From: a virus
Direction: 5' to 3' (one strand)
IMG/VR virus record: IMGVR_UViG_3300007508_000433
Span: 1 to 61,933 of that record
DNA: 61,933 bases
Shown here: positions 7,460-15,854 of the stretch, piece by piece
Layout: the number at the start of each line of letters is the position of its first letter
Numbering within the stretch: position 1 is the stretch's first letter
The notes under the pieces: model-generated
Told to the model about the DNA's origin: nothing
The model's database searches: none
The model's input: the letters and a program-made list of their open reading frames with translations, nothing else
Translations under genes and position numbers: made by a program

Positions 7460-7904
7460 CGATCAGATAATTGCTTACGATTTTAACGATGAGCTTAAGC
7501 GAAACTATGGGATGAAGGAAATTGCCGGTAAGACTGTCAAGATCTTTCCTATGGTGGCTCCGAATGATCAAAAGCCCCCATTTATAGTATATTACTGGCT
7601 TCCGGGCCACATAGCGTCTAGCGCCTACCTTCTAAGGGAAGATACGTTGCGCTACGTTATTTACGATTCTGATGCAGATCGATGCTTCAGGATAAGTAAT
7701 AAAATTATTAGTATGTTTGATACAGGTGGCGGGCCAAGGGGTCCTGGGACCGATACTACTGTTACATCCACGGTTAATGTAAATAACACTACTAATCGAG
7801 TTCTGGGATCTAGGCTGATAGGGTCTAGGTCTAACCAACCTCTTGAAAAGGAGGGCTGGTACTCTGTCCAATTGGACTTTTCCGTCATGTATGTAGCGGG
7901 ATAG
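7446..7904 (+). CDS. Tail terminator protein
   Basis: 152 aa from GTG 7446, with gcggaggtgg upstream and a 14-base overlap with the neck gene; the farther upstream start at 7404 has no ribosome site. Sequence 'FPMVAPNDQKPPFIVYYWLPG' followed by 'RYVIYDSDADRCFRISNKIISMFD' is typical of siphovirus tail terminators (minor tail protein U type), which cap the tail tube. Contains a Thr/Val/Asn-rich insert (TTVTSTVNVNNTTNRV). Confidence 0.6.
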   Translation: MPDYSDQIIAYDFNDELKRNYGMKEIAGKTVKIFPMVAPNDQKPPFIVYYWLPGHIASSAYLLREDTLRYVIYDSDADRCFRISNKIISMFDTGGGPRGPGTDTTVTSTVNVNNTTNRVLGSRLIGSRSNQPLEKEGWYSVQLDFSVMYVAG

Positions 7905-7918
7905 TATTCGCAATAGAA

Positions 7919-8119
7919 ATGAAAATAAGGTATACTGCTATTACATATGTGGGAAAGGCCTCTGGCTTTACTGCCCGTATTGGCGGCACTCAGTATGAGT
8001 TTGAGTGGCAAAACGCTGTAGGGGTGGGGAGTCGTAAGGACGAAGTGCTCTTAGAGCACGCACAGAAAATAGCAAAATGGAGGGACAAGCGTGGTAAGCG
8101 CATGTTCATTCTTGAATAA
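7919..8119 (+). CDS. 66-aa hypothetical protein in tail operon
   Basis: ATG 7919 with caatagaa upstream (weak). Encodes a basic, beta-rich small protein ('KASGFTARIGGTQYEFEWQN', 'KWRDKRGKRMFILE'). Lies between terminator and tube genes; a virion or assembly role is likely only from position. Confidence 0.6.
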   Translation: MKIRYTAITYVGKASGFTARIGGTQYEFEWQNAVGVGSRKDEVLLEHAQKIAKWRDKRGKRMFILE

Positions 8120-8134
8120 TTTAGGAGGAAAATA

Positions 8135-8734
8135 ATGGCAATTACAACTGCAAATATTGTCGTTGGTGAGGCTACCGTCGAGCTGGGCGAGTCGGGAACG
8201 GCTTTTAGTGCCCTAACTGACGTTGGTGCTACTATGGATGGCGTTGAGCTTTCATGGGAGCCGGACATGGTTGACGTAGAGGTTGATCAGTTTGGCGATG
8301 CCGCCAAGGTCATCCAGTCGAGGGTTAAGGTGATGGTCAAGACGACCCTTGCCGAAGCAACGCTTCAGAACCTTGCCCACGCATGGAACTATTCATCAAC
8401 GGTTGCCGCTACAGATAGCACAACTGCAGATATCGTAACCAACTTGGATACGGTTTCTGGTGCTTCTGCTACGCGGACATTTAAGTTTGGTATTGAGAAC
8501 GTTTACCCGTATGAGAAGGTACTTCAGATTACTGGTAACGCTCCCGGCACAACTGCTAACACTACGCTAAAGCGCATCTTCCAAACGAAGCGCGCTGTAT
8601 CGTATTCGGCAAGCTCTCATTCAATGAAGCGGGCTGAGGCTGTAGCGTTTCCGGTAGAATTTCGTATTCTGCCGAATAGCTCGGATACCAACTACGAGTA
8701 TGGCAAGATTATTGATGTAACAGCGAACAGCTAA
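8135..8734 (+). CDS. Major tail tube protein
   Basis: 199 aa with a strong Shine-Dalgarno (taggagg). Beta-rich, with 'TTANIVVGEATVELGESGTA', 'GVELSWEPDMVDVEVDQFG', 'KVMVKTTLAEATLQNLAHAW' and a C-terminal 'AVAFPVEFRILP'. These match siphovirus tail tube subunits, and it sits directly ahead of the tail assembly chaperones and tape measure, as is standard. Confidence 0.82.
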   Translation: MAITTANIVVGEATVELGESGTAFSALTDVGATMDGVELSWEPDMVDVEVDQFGDAAKVIQSRVKVMVKTTLAEATLQNLAHAWNYSSTVAATDSTTADIVTNLDTVSGASATRTFKFGIENVYPYEKVLQITGNAPGTTANTTLKRIFQTKRAVSYSASSHSMKRAEAVAFPVEFRILPNSSDTNYEYGKIIDVTANS

Positions 8735-8752
8735 ACAATTTGGCGGTTCGGG

Positions 8753-8781
8753 TTGATATTCCTTGGAATATCTGATAGCAT
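8753..8781 (+). promoter_or_regulatory. Promoter candidate with embedded palindrome
   Basis: TTGATA (8753-8758), 17 bases, TAGCAT (8776-8781) with TG one base upstream. The spacer holds the perfect palindrome GATATTCC-TT-GGAATATC (8755-8772). Placed between the tube gene and the chaperone gene; may be a promoter with operator, or a hairpin that tunes expression after the highly expressed tube gene. Confidence 0.5.
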
Positions 8782-8814
8782 GATGTTATCACGAATGAAA
8801 GGTGTGAAAAGTAA

Positions 8815-9138
8815 ATGGCTGCAACAAACAAAGACCTCAGGAGAGGTCAGGATGTTATTTTTGCGGATGGTGTGGAGAGGACCATTCATCCTTTGACCAT
8901 TAGGCAGTTACGGAAGTTTATGACCGTAGCTGATAAGCTTAATGTTGAAGATGATTCTGGTCTATCCGATGAGGACATTGACAATATGGTCCTCGCATCA
9001 TCTATTGCATTGCAAAAGGTAGATCCTGATTTGGCTAACGATAATGAAGCCCTTGAGGACGCTTTAGACTTGCGATGCTTTGCCGCTCTGATGGCTGCAA
9101 GCATGGGCAACGAGGTTGACGAAGCCCCAAACGAGTAG
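8815..9138 (+). CDS. Tail assembly chaperone, short (G-type) product
   Basis: 107 aa, ATG with aggtgtga upstream. 'DVIFADGVERTIHPLTIRQLRKFM' and 'DEDIDNMVLASSIALQKVDPDL' are typical of tail assembly chaperones that bind the tape measure during tail assembly. It ends at TAG 9136-9138 unless ribosomes shift at the heptamer just before the stop (see the fusion entry). Confidence 0.85.
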   Translation: MAATNKDLRRGQDVIFADGVERTIHPLTIRQLRKFMTVADKLNVEDDSGLSDEDIDNMVLASSIALQKVDPDLANDNEALEDALDLRCFAALMAASMGNEVDEAPNE

Positions 9139-9476
9139 GTGGAGAGGGAAATGATGGTACACCGTTTCAGTGGAGTACCTTCCCTCTCCACCACCTTGTT
9201 TTAGAGGCCTTTGTTACTGTCGGTGTTTGGAAAAGCATCGATGACATAGAGAACATATTAACGTTTCCAGAGCTGATTCATATTGTAGATATGATACGCA
9301 GCAAGAAGCATGCAGATTACGATCTGCTTGCTCAGGTTGTAACTGGTGAGGGTATAGGCGAGTATCAGTCTATGACTGATTTGGAAACATCATCTGGTTC
9401 TTCGTCAGATATGGCTCTGGACAGCGAGTTTACGATTTCACATCTACCCATCGGGCTTGGTTATGAAAGCCAATAG
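8815..9476 (+). CDS. Tail assembly chaperone, -1 frameshift fusion (GT-type)
   Basis: Joined reading: 8815-9132, then 9132-9476 in the -1 frame, 220 aa. The added 114 residues begin RVGGEGNDGTPFQWSTFPLH, continue 'VWKSIDDIENILTFPELIHIVDMIRSKK' and end 'ISHLPIGLGYESQ'. The second frame has no sensible start of its own near its 5' end (the first ATG, 9291, is mid-domain). This is the lambda G/GT arrangement conserved in siphoviruses; the tape measure follows at once. Confidence 0.9.
9126..9192 (+). promoter_or_regulatory. Programmed -1 frameshift signal
   Basis: Slippery heptamer C CCA AAC in the correct phase at 9126-9132. Five bases later begins a perfect 13-bp stem: GGTGGAGAGGGAA (9138-9150) with TTCCCTCTCCACC (9180-9192). 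A second inner stem GGTAC (9156-9160) with GTACC (9175-9179) stacks under it. Heptamer, spacer and stem make a textbook stimulated frameshift site. Confidence 0.93.
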
Positions 9477-9502
9477 GTGGGATAATGGTATAGGTGTGAA
9501 AT

Positions 9503-12500
9503 ATGGCAGAAACAGGCGGAGCAAATCTAGAATTTAGAGTTAATGTTGGCGGGCTGAATGAGCTGGGCCAGCTTAAGTCTCAGGTGCTTAAACTTGATAA
9601 AGGCATCGCTGTACTTGAGGATTCTGCCAAGGGTTTAACATCTCAATTCCCCAGGCTGACTGGTGCCGCTAAAGAGCTGAACAAGGCTTTTGTTGGCGAA
9701 GCACAGAGCCTGAAGATGCTGGCTAGAAACCAGAAGATCTTTAAGCGTGACATTAAGGGTCAGGTTGCTGGCATGAAGACGATGCGTGGTCAAACGCAGC
9801 GCGGCACTCAGGCGTGGCGGGCATATTCTAGAGAGATTACCAAACTGCGTTTTGATTTAAGAAAACTGCCTCTACGTAAGCTGGGCACCGATCTTAGAAA
9901 CGTATCTCGCAACGCTACATCTGCTGCTAAGAACATGCAGTGGTTGGGGCGTCAGATGATGGTCGGTGTTACTGCTCCTATTGGTATTGCGTTGCGCTTT
10001 ATGATGCAGTCGTTTGAGAGCTTTGAGCGCCAGTTTGTCAGGACTAAGAAGATTTTGGATATTTCTGGCCCATCTGCTGACGCACTTAAGGATAAAATTC
10101 TTGATCTGTCTTCCGCCCTTGGGGCGTCATCATCTATTGTTGCCGGTCTAACTTCTGACTTCGCTCAGATGGGCAAGGCCCTCCTTGGCGGCGGTACAGA
10201 AGATAAGCTGTCTGATCTTGCTGTTGAGTATGCAGGCCTTGCTCTTAAGCTTGAGAAGGTTGGTGAGGTTTCTGTCGAGGTCGGCAGGGACTTTATTGCC
10301 AACTTGGCTGGCTTGATTAAGCAGATGGATCCCCTTGGCGACAGGATTAGACAGGTATCTGGCCTGCTGGCTAAGTTTAATATGATGGAGAACACCACTG
10401 CTCTGTCGTTGAGGGATTTGGCAGAAGCGTTCCCGCAGGTTTCTCCTGCTGCTGTTGCTGCTGGTGTGGATCTTGTGTTTTTGTCTGGCGTAATGGCGAA
10501 CATGAAGGAAGTTGGTCTGGATGCCACAGAGTCGGCCCACGCTTTGAAGTTCTCTCTCCAGAGGATGATTAATCCGACAGCCAAGGTTCGTAATATGGCT
10601 GAAGATATGGGGTCTCGGTGGAGCGACTTTAATGTTGATCTTGGCATGGGTAACATGCTCCTATTTAACCTTGCTGAGAACCTGAATCTAATAAACAGGC
10701 ATGCTGGCCAAAAGGCTGCGATTACTTATTTGGGCGAGTTGGTTGGTAAGCGTCAGGCTAGCCGTATGTTTGCTGCTATGCGCGGCATGGAGGGGTTCAC
10801 GCAGTCGGTGGCCGCCATGCAGCGTCAGTTGCGCAAAGGCGGCGCCACTGGTCTTGCGGATGTCATAGGCGGTGTAGAGAATCTTGAGGAGCTTGAAGAC
10901 AGAATTAAGAATGCGTTTGCTACTGATGAGGTAATCAACAAATTCAGGCAGGATATTATCGAGTTTGATCAGGGTCTGGGTGATGCAAGTCAGGGGTTCG
11001 ATGAGAACACTACTACTGCTGGCATTATGTCTACAGCATTGCAGGATCTATCTCCACCGCTTAAATCTTTGATTATTGACTTTATGGGCGCCACTGAGGC
11101 GGGAAAGACGTTTGTAGACGAGTACAACTTGGTCATGAAGGGTCCTGCTGCTGTTATGCAGAGGATGCGTAATGATATTAAGCTTGCTATGCAAGAGTTG
11201 GGTGCTACGTTCTTCAATTCCGTTAGGGATACGCTGATTCCGGCTATTCAGAAGCTGGCTGAATGGTTGGCTGATTTAAGCCCCACTACAAAGCAGGCTA
11301 TTATGGTCTTTGCTGCATTTCTCGCTGTCTTAGGACCCGTGGCTTTCTCCATGGGTCAAGTTGGCAACATCATCGGCAGTGTTGGTCGTGTGTTTGCTAC
11401 CTTCTTGCCAAAGATGAAGGCAGTCACTATGAGTATGATTGTTGCTAAGGCTGCTGCCGGTGAGAAGCTTCCTGTATTGAGGCAGGTTGGTACTGCTTTG
11501 GTGGAAACTGGCAGGAAGGCTAAAACGGCGGCGTCTGGGCTGGGTAACTTGCGTAGTACTGCTGCTGCCACAATGTCAGCTTTAAAGCATGATCCTTCCA
11601 TTTCTATGTCTAGATATGCATCTCATATTGTGGATGTTGAGACTGTATCCAAGCAGAGCGCTAAGACTGTCTCAGCTGCCAGTGTTCAGGCTGAGGGTAG
11701 CCTGACGAGGATGTTCCGTAAGACATCCGGCCAGTTTGATAGATTCTTTGCTAGGATTAAGGCTGGTTCAATTGATGCAAAGAAGTCTTTGCGGCGTCTG
11801 GCTTCCGCTCAGGTGGGTAAGCATGCAAGACAACCTCTGTTGATGAAGAGGGACGCTGGCGGCAGGTTTACGGGCGCCAAGTTCCCGAACCCTGCTGAAA
11901 TGGCTGTTGCTTGGAGTCGCAAGATAAGCGGAGTGGCGGATCACTTTAGCGATAAGTTTGCACTATCAGCGTACGACGCTGCAGGCAAGATGGATAAGGC
12001 GTTTCGACAATTTCGGGAACATCCCTTCAAGTCTGCGTTTAAGGCTATTAGACTGGATGCAATTATTTCTGCATCGATATTTAGAATAGCGTTTATGGGG
12101 GCTATCAAGGCGGTTAAAGTTGCGATGATTTCTTCCGGCATCATGGCAATTTTCTTGATCCTCGGTAGCGTGATTGCTTATGTTGTAACCAATCTGGATA
12201 TGTTTAAAGAGGCTGGCAAGAAGTCTCTATCGACATTTACAGGGGCGCTGGCTGTGCTGAAGGATGCTTTTGTGTCTGTTGGTAAGATTTTCTTTGATAT
12301 CTTTGGTGAGATCTTTGGCGGCAAGACAGAAAAGGGATCTGCCAAGACCGCAGATAGTATGGATGTGGTCGGCAGTGCTATTCAGAAGGTTGCTGATATC
12401 TTTATGGGCTTCGCAAAGATCGTTCGATTTGTTATGCAAACCTTGCTGCCTCCCATTATTCGGTTCTTCTTGACGATTGTTAAGAAGGTTGCGGATAGGG

Positions 12501-14881
12501 TTGGTGCGGCGTTGGGGGTGCTGGGGCGAAATTGGACAAAGATCTCTAAGACAATCACAGATGTGGTTTATTGGATTGTAAAGGTCTTGGAGTTCCTGCT
12601 TGATTCCTTTATCGTGAGAACTAGAATATTGGTGACTATAGTCAAATGGATCGGTAAGGTCTTTTTCGGATTGCTTGAGCATGCTGTGGTTCCTGTCTTC
12701 AAGGGTATATGGTTTGTTATAGATGGGGTTTTGAATTTCGTTATTGGGTCCATGAGGAAGCTGGTTGAGGCTGTTTTGTGGGCTGTTAAGACTGCTCGGC
12801 CATTAATAAATAAAATCTTTAGCTGGGTGGACGACCTTGGTGGCGCCTTAGACAAGATAGGTATGGGGTGGAGTTTTGATTTCAGGATTGCTGATGATAT
12901 AAGTGGCATAGAGGCGGGGGCCGATAAGTTCTTTGATAAGGTTCAGCAAGGCCGTGATGGAATAAAGAACTTTATCAACGATGATCTTGGCAAAGTCGTG
13001 GGCGCGGTCGGTCATGGTGTTGATGTCGTATTGGATAAGATGTCTGAGGGGCTGGAGGCTATAGTTGGCTTTGACATGGCACGGAAAGTCAGAGGCGCTT
13101 TGGAGGGCATGTTCTCTAGCGGCCTCGGTCTCGGAGAAGCCGTGGCCGAAGAGGTGGACGAAAATCTGCCTGGGGCTTTGGATCTCGCCTTTGAGGACGT
13201 TAATGTCAAGCCTTTGGGCGTCCAGATTCAGGAAGAAATTTCTGAATCGATGCAGAATGCGTTTAACACTTTTGTAGGAAAGGTTAAGTCTCGATTGAAG
13301 AAGGAGCTTAGCGATCTTGTCAATTCTGGAATGAAGTCGTTTGATGCATATGTGAGTGTCTATTTGTCTGCCTACGATACTCGTATTGAGGCTATTCAGG
13401 GCGTCATTGAGGCTGAGAAGGAGCTCACTAAGACAGTTAAGTATGAGAGTGATCGCCGCGCCTTGGTAAACAAGATGGCTCTAGATACAGAGAACTTCTT
13501 GCGCAATAGGGCGTTGGCTTTGTATGAGGGGCGCGTGGAGGATGCACGCAATTTGTCTGTGAAGTTTGGTCTAACAAAGGCCAAGTCACAAGAGTCTATT
13601 TCTGGTCTGGATAAGGGGCGCGCTGCCTACTTGTTAGACAGGAAGCGTCAAGGTGTAATGGACACCATCAAGGACGAGCAGAAGCTTGAGAGGGAGCGCC
13701 TCAAGGTTGAGCGTGGAAAGCTTAAGGAAACTCTGGATGCCAAGCTTGAGGATCTTCCTGCTACTAATGAGGAATTGCAGACATGGTTGGCTGACCTCAA
13801 CACCACTGTTACTACCGGCCTAGAGACTGCTTTTGGCGAAGATGCTGCTGGCGCAACTAGCTTGAAGGAGTTTGCGACTATTATCGACACTGAGCTTGGC
13901 AGCAGGTTCCGTGAAATGTTTGCCGATATAGGGATTGTCTCTGATGGGGCCACGCTGCATTTTGTCACCACCTTCGACAATCTCAAGGGGACTATCGATG
14001 AGAAGAAGACAGAGGTATCAGCGTCGTTGACGGAGGCCACTAGCGATTGGCTGCTGAAGTTCCTTGAGTTCGATCCGCTAGAGCCGTTCCAGAGGATATT
14101 TGATCTTGTAAATGAAGAATGGAAGTCATCTATTGAGTGGGACTTGATCGCTCAGGGCTGGATGACCGGGTTCATGGATGATGCCATTCCTCACATTATT
14201 GAGCAGTTGAAGATAGCTAGGGGGATGATTGATGATGCTATGGACGAGTATACTGTAAGCAGCGCTGTCAATCCTGAAATTATATTTGCCAATAAGTGGC
14301 TGCAGGACAATCCTCAGACGTTCCTAGAATCTTCATTCAGTGAGGCTTTTCGTGCTGTGATACCACAATCTTCATTCAGAGAGGCTTTTCGTGCTGTGGA
14401 TCCATTTGCTGGCCCGGATAGTGGCGTCTATTATCAGAGGTATGGCTATGATCCTAATGATCCACGATTCTCTGGTAGGACAGATAGTGACTATAGTGAC
14501 TTTGTTGGATATGGTGAATATTATGGCTCTAGATTTAATGGTGGCGCGATCAAGGCGCAGTATGGTCGTTATCTAAATGGGTTCCGATCAGCAACGGTTC
14601 CTATTTTGGCTCATGGTGGTGAGTATGTCATGAACGCTAAGGCGGTTCAGAATGTTGGCCTATCTAACCTTGAGGCTATGAATAGTGAACGCAATTATGA
14701 GGGCGGCGGCGCTAGTGGGGTTAATATCTATGTAGATAACTTTATAGGCCAGCCTGAGTGGTTTGAGGGTATGATGAGTGATTACAATGTAAGTGTTGCT
14801 CCTAGGCATGAGCGTAGTAAGGGGCTTGATTCTAGAAGGATTAGCTCTATGGCTGACAACAACAGGAGGGGGCGTGTCTGA
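9503..14881 (+). CDS. Tail tape measure protein
   Basis: 1792 aa, ATG with aggtgtgaaa upstream. The N-terminal part (about 130-480) is a TP901-type tape measure core ('MMQSFESFERQFVRTKKIL', 'LSSALGASSSIVAGLTSDFA', 'MIRNDIKLAMQELG'-like segments). Several hydrophobic stretches occur near residues 600-620, 860-910 and 980-1080; later parts are coiled coil (1290-1430). The C-terminus has a Gly-rich segment and a 13-residue tandem duplication. At about 0.15 nm per residue it predicts a tail of roughly 270 nm. No lytic domain is evident. Confidence 0.93.
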   Translation: MAETGGANLEFRVNVGGLNELGQLKSQVLKLDKGIAVLEDSAKGLTSQFPRLTGAAKELNKAFVGEAQSLKMLARNQKIFKRDIKGQVAGMKTMRGQTQRGTQAWRAYSREITKLRFDLRKLPLRKLGTDLRNVSRNATSAAKNMQWLGRQMMVGVTAPIGIALRFMMQSFESFERQFVRTKKILDISGPSADALKDKILDLSSALGASSSIVAGLTSDFAQMGKALLGGGTEDKLSDLAVEYAGLALKLEKVGEVSVEVGRDFIANLAGLIKQMDPLGDRIRQVSGLLAKFNMMENTTALSLRDLAEAFPQVSPAAVAAGVDLVFLSGVMANMKEVGLDATESAHALKFSLQRMINPTAKVRNMAEDMGSRWSDFNVDLGMGNMLLFNLAENLNLINRHAGQKAAITYLGELVGKRQASRMFAAMRGMEGFTQSVAAMQRQLRKGGATGLADVIGGVENLEELEDRIKNAFATDEVINKFRQDIIEFDQGLGDASQGFDENTTTAGIMSTALQDLSPPLKSLIIDFMGATEAGKTFVDEYNLVMKGPAAVMQRMRNDIKLAMQELGATFFNSVRDTLIPAIQKLAEWLADLSPTTKQAIMVFAAFLAVLGPVAFSMGQVGNIIGSVGRVFATFLPKMKAVTMSMIVAKAAAGEKLPVLRQVGTALVETGRKAKTAASGLGNLRSTAAATMSALKHDPSISMSRYASHIVDVETVSKQSAKTVSAASVQAEGSLTRMFRKTSGQFDRFFARIKAGSIDAKKSLRRLASAQVGKHARQPLLMKRDAGGRFTGAKFPNPAEMAVAWSRKISGVADHFSDKFALSAYDAAGKMDKAFRQFREHPFKSAFKAIRLDAIISASIFRIAFMGAIKAVKVAMISSGIMAIFLILGSVIAYVVTNLDMFKEAGKKSLSTFTGALAVLKDAFVSVGKIFFDIFGEIFGGKTEKGSAKTADSMDVVGSAIQKVADIFMGFAKIVRFVMQTLLPPIIRFFLTIVKKVADRVGAALGVLGRNWTKISKTITDVVYWIVKVLEFLLDSFIVRTRILVTIVKWIGKVFFGLLEHAVVPVFKGIWFVIDGVLNFVIGSMRKLVEAVLWAVKTARPLINKIFSWVDDLGGALDKIGMGWSFDFRIADDISGIEAGADKFFDKVQQGRDGIKNFINDDLGKVVGAVGHGVDVVLDKMSEGLEAIVGFDMARKVRGALEGMFSSGLGLGEAVAEEVDENLPGALDLAFEDVNVKPLGVQIQEEISESMQNAFNTFVGKVKSRLKKELSDLVNSGMKSFDAYVSVYLSAYDTRIEAIQGVIEAEKELTKTVKYESDRRALVNKMALDTENFLRNRALALYEGRVEDARNLSVKFGLTKAKSQESISGLDKGRAAYLLDRKRQGVMDTIKDEQKLERERLKVERGKLKETLDAKLEDLPATNEELQTWLADLNTTVTTGLETAFGEDAAGATSLKEFATIIDTELGSRFREMFADIGIVSDGATLHFVTTFDNLKGTIDEKKTEVSASLTEATSDWLLKFLEFDPLEPFQRIFDLVNEEWKSSIEWDLIAQGWMTGFMDDAIPHIIEQLKIARGMIDDAMDEYTVSSAVNPEIIFANKWLQDNPQTFLESSFSEAFRAVIPQSSFREAFRAVDPFAGPDSGVYYQRYGYDPNDPRFSGRTDSDYSDFVGYGEYYGSRFNGGAIKAQYGRYLNGFRSATVPILAHGGEYVMNAKAVQNVGLSNLEAMNSERNYEGGGASGVNIYVDNFIGQPEWFEGMMSDYNVSVAPRHERSKGLDSRRISSMADNNRRGRV
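14328..14405 (+). repeat. 39-base tandem duplication in the tape measure gene
   Basis: Two near-identical 39-base units (14328-14366, 14367-14405) encode SSFSEAFRAV and SSFREAFRAV with flanking residues. The high identity suggests a recent in-frame duplication. Confidence 0.8.
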
Positions 14882-15381
14882 TGGCTTTAGTTGCTGCTAG
14901 TGCTTTCATACATTCTGCTGCGACTGTCGATGCTGTAGATTCCACAGACAGAGCCAGGGGTGGTGGTAAGCATGTCGCTAAGTCTCTGTTTAAAGTTAAT
15001 GGTCGTGATGTTACTGCTCATAATCGTAAGTTCGCATCTGGGTCTGACCCTATCGCAAAAAATGTTCCCCTAGCTTCCGGTTCGAGTAAGCGGTACTATA
15101 TTCGCACACCTGAGAAACATACTCTTAATTTCACATATCTCCCAGGACCAAGCAGCATGACTGTGGATGGCAAGGAGGGGCGGGACTACTTGTATTCTTT
15201 GGCTACTTTAGATAAGAACGTTCTAGTTGAGCACCTACCGAACTACACTTCAGATCAGTCAGATTTTGACTACACTAGCAAGATGTCTAGGGTTGTAAGC
15301 TATAATGAGTCTTTGCTGCGCAGGGATGAGAGCAATGGTTGCTATTATTATGATGTTTCTATCACTTTTGAGGGTCTATAA
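14881..15381 (+). CDS. Distal tail/minor tail protein, paralog 1
   Basis: 166 aa; ATG overlaps the tape measure stop. Contains 'SLFKVNGRDVTAHNRKFASG', 'TPEKHTLNFTYLPGP', 'DGKEGRDYLYSLATLDKNVL' and ends 'YYYDVSITFEGL'. The spacing of these blocks is repeated in the next gene, so the two are tandem paralogs. Position after the tape measure suggests distal-tail components. Confidence 0.65.
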   Translation: MALVAASAFIHSAATVDAVDSTDRARGGGKHVAKSLFKVNGRDVTAHNRKFASGSDPIAKNVPLASGSSKRYYIRTPEKHTLNFTYLPGPSSMTVDGKEGRDYLYSLATLDKNVLVEHLPNYTSDQSDFDYTSKMSRVVSYNESLLRRDESNGCYYYDVSITFEGL

Positions 15382-15854
15382 TGGCTGTTGTAACCGGCGA
15401 TGCTTCGATCTCTGGCACGGGGGCTGCTAGTCTTACGATTTACGGTTCATGGAGTGATAGGCCGTATATTATGATCAACGATTTTGCGGTTACTGATCAT
15501 GGACGTAAGGCTAGTCTTAGTGTGAAGCAGATTGGTGCTAAGAGTCTCAGTACTACGAGCGGATACAGTAGGCACTACTATCCACGCAATACCGCTAAAG
15601 TTGCGGTATCATTGAATTGGACTAATCTTCCAGACACCTCTGTAGACACATATGATGGGCGTAGAGGGCGTGTGGAGTTGAAGTCGCTAGCATCGAGCAA
15701 GAAGGCTTTGACGCTGTACATTAAGAAGTCTGACGGCACAGGCTATACACAGCACAGCATGTATGCAGAAAAGTATAGCGAGTCGTTGGTGATGCGCCGT
15801 AATTCTGCTGGTGGCGTGTTGTATAACGTAACTATGAATTTGGTGGAGCTATGA
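15381..15854 (+). CDS. Distal tail/minor tail protein, paralog 2
   Basis: 157 aa; ATG overlaps the previous stop (TAATG). Matching blocks to paralog 1: 'YDGRRGRVELKSLASSKKAL', 'YSESLVMRR', 'LYNVTMNLVEL'. Likely a second ring or partner subunit of the tail tip. Function beyond structure is not visible. Confidence 0.65.
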   Translation: MAVVTGDASISGTGAASLTIYGSWSDRPYIMINDFAVTDHGRKASLSVKQIGAKSLSTTSGYSRHYYPRNTAKVAVSLNWTNLPDTSVDTYDGRRGRVELKSLASSKKALTLYIKKSDGTGYTQHSMYAEKYSESLVMRRNSAGGVLYNVTMNLVEL

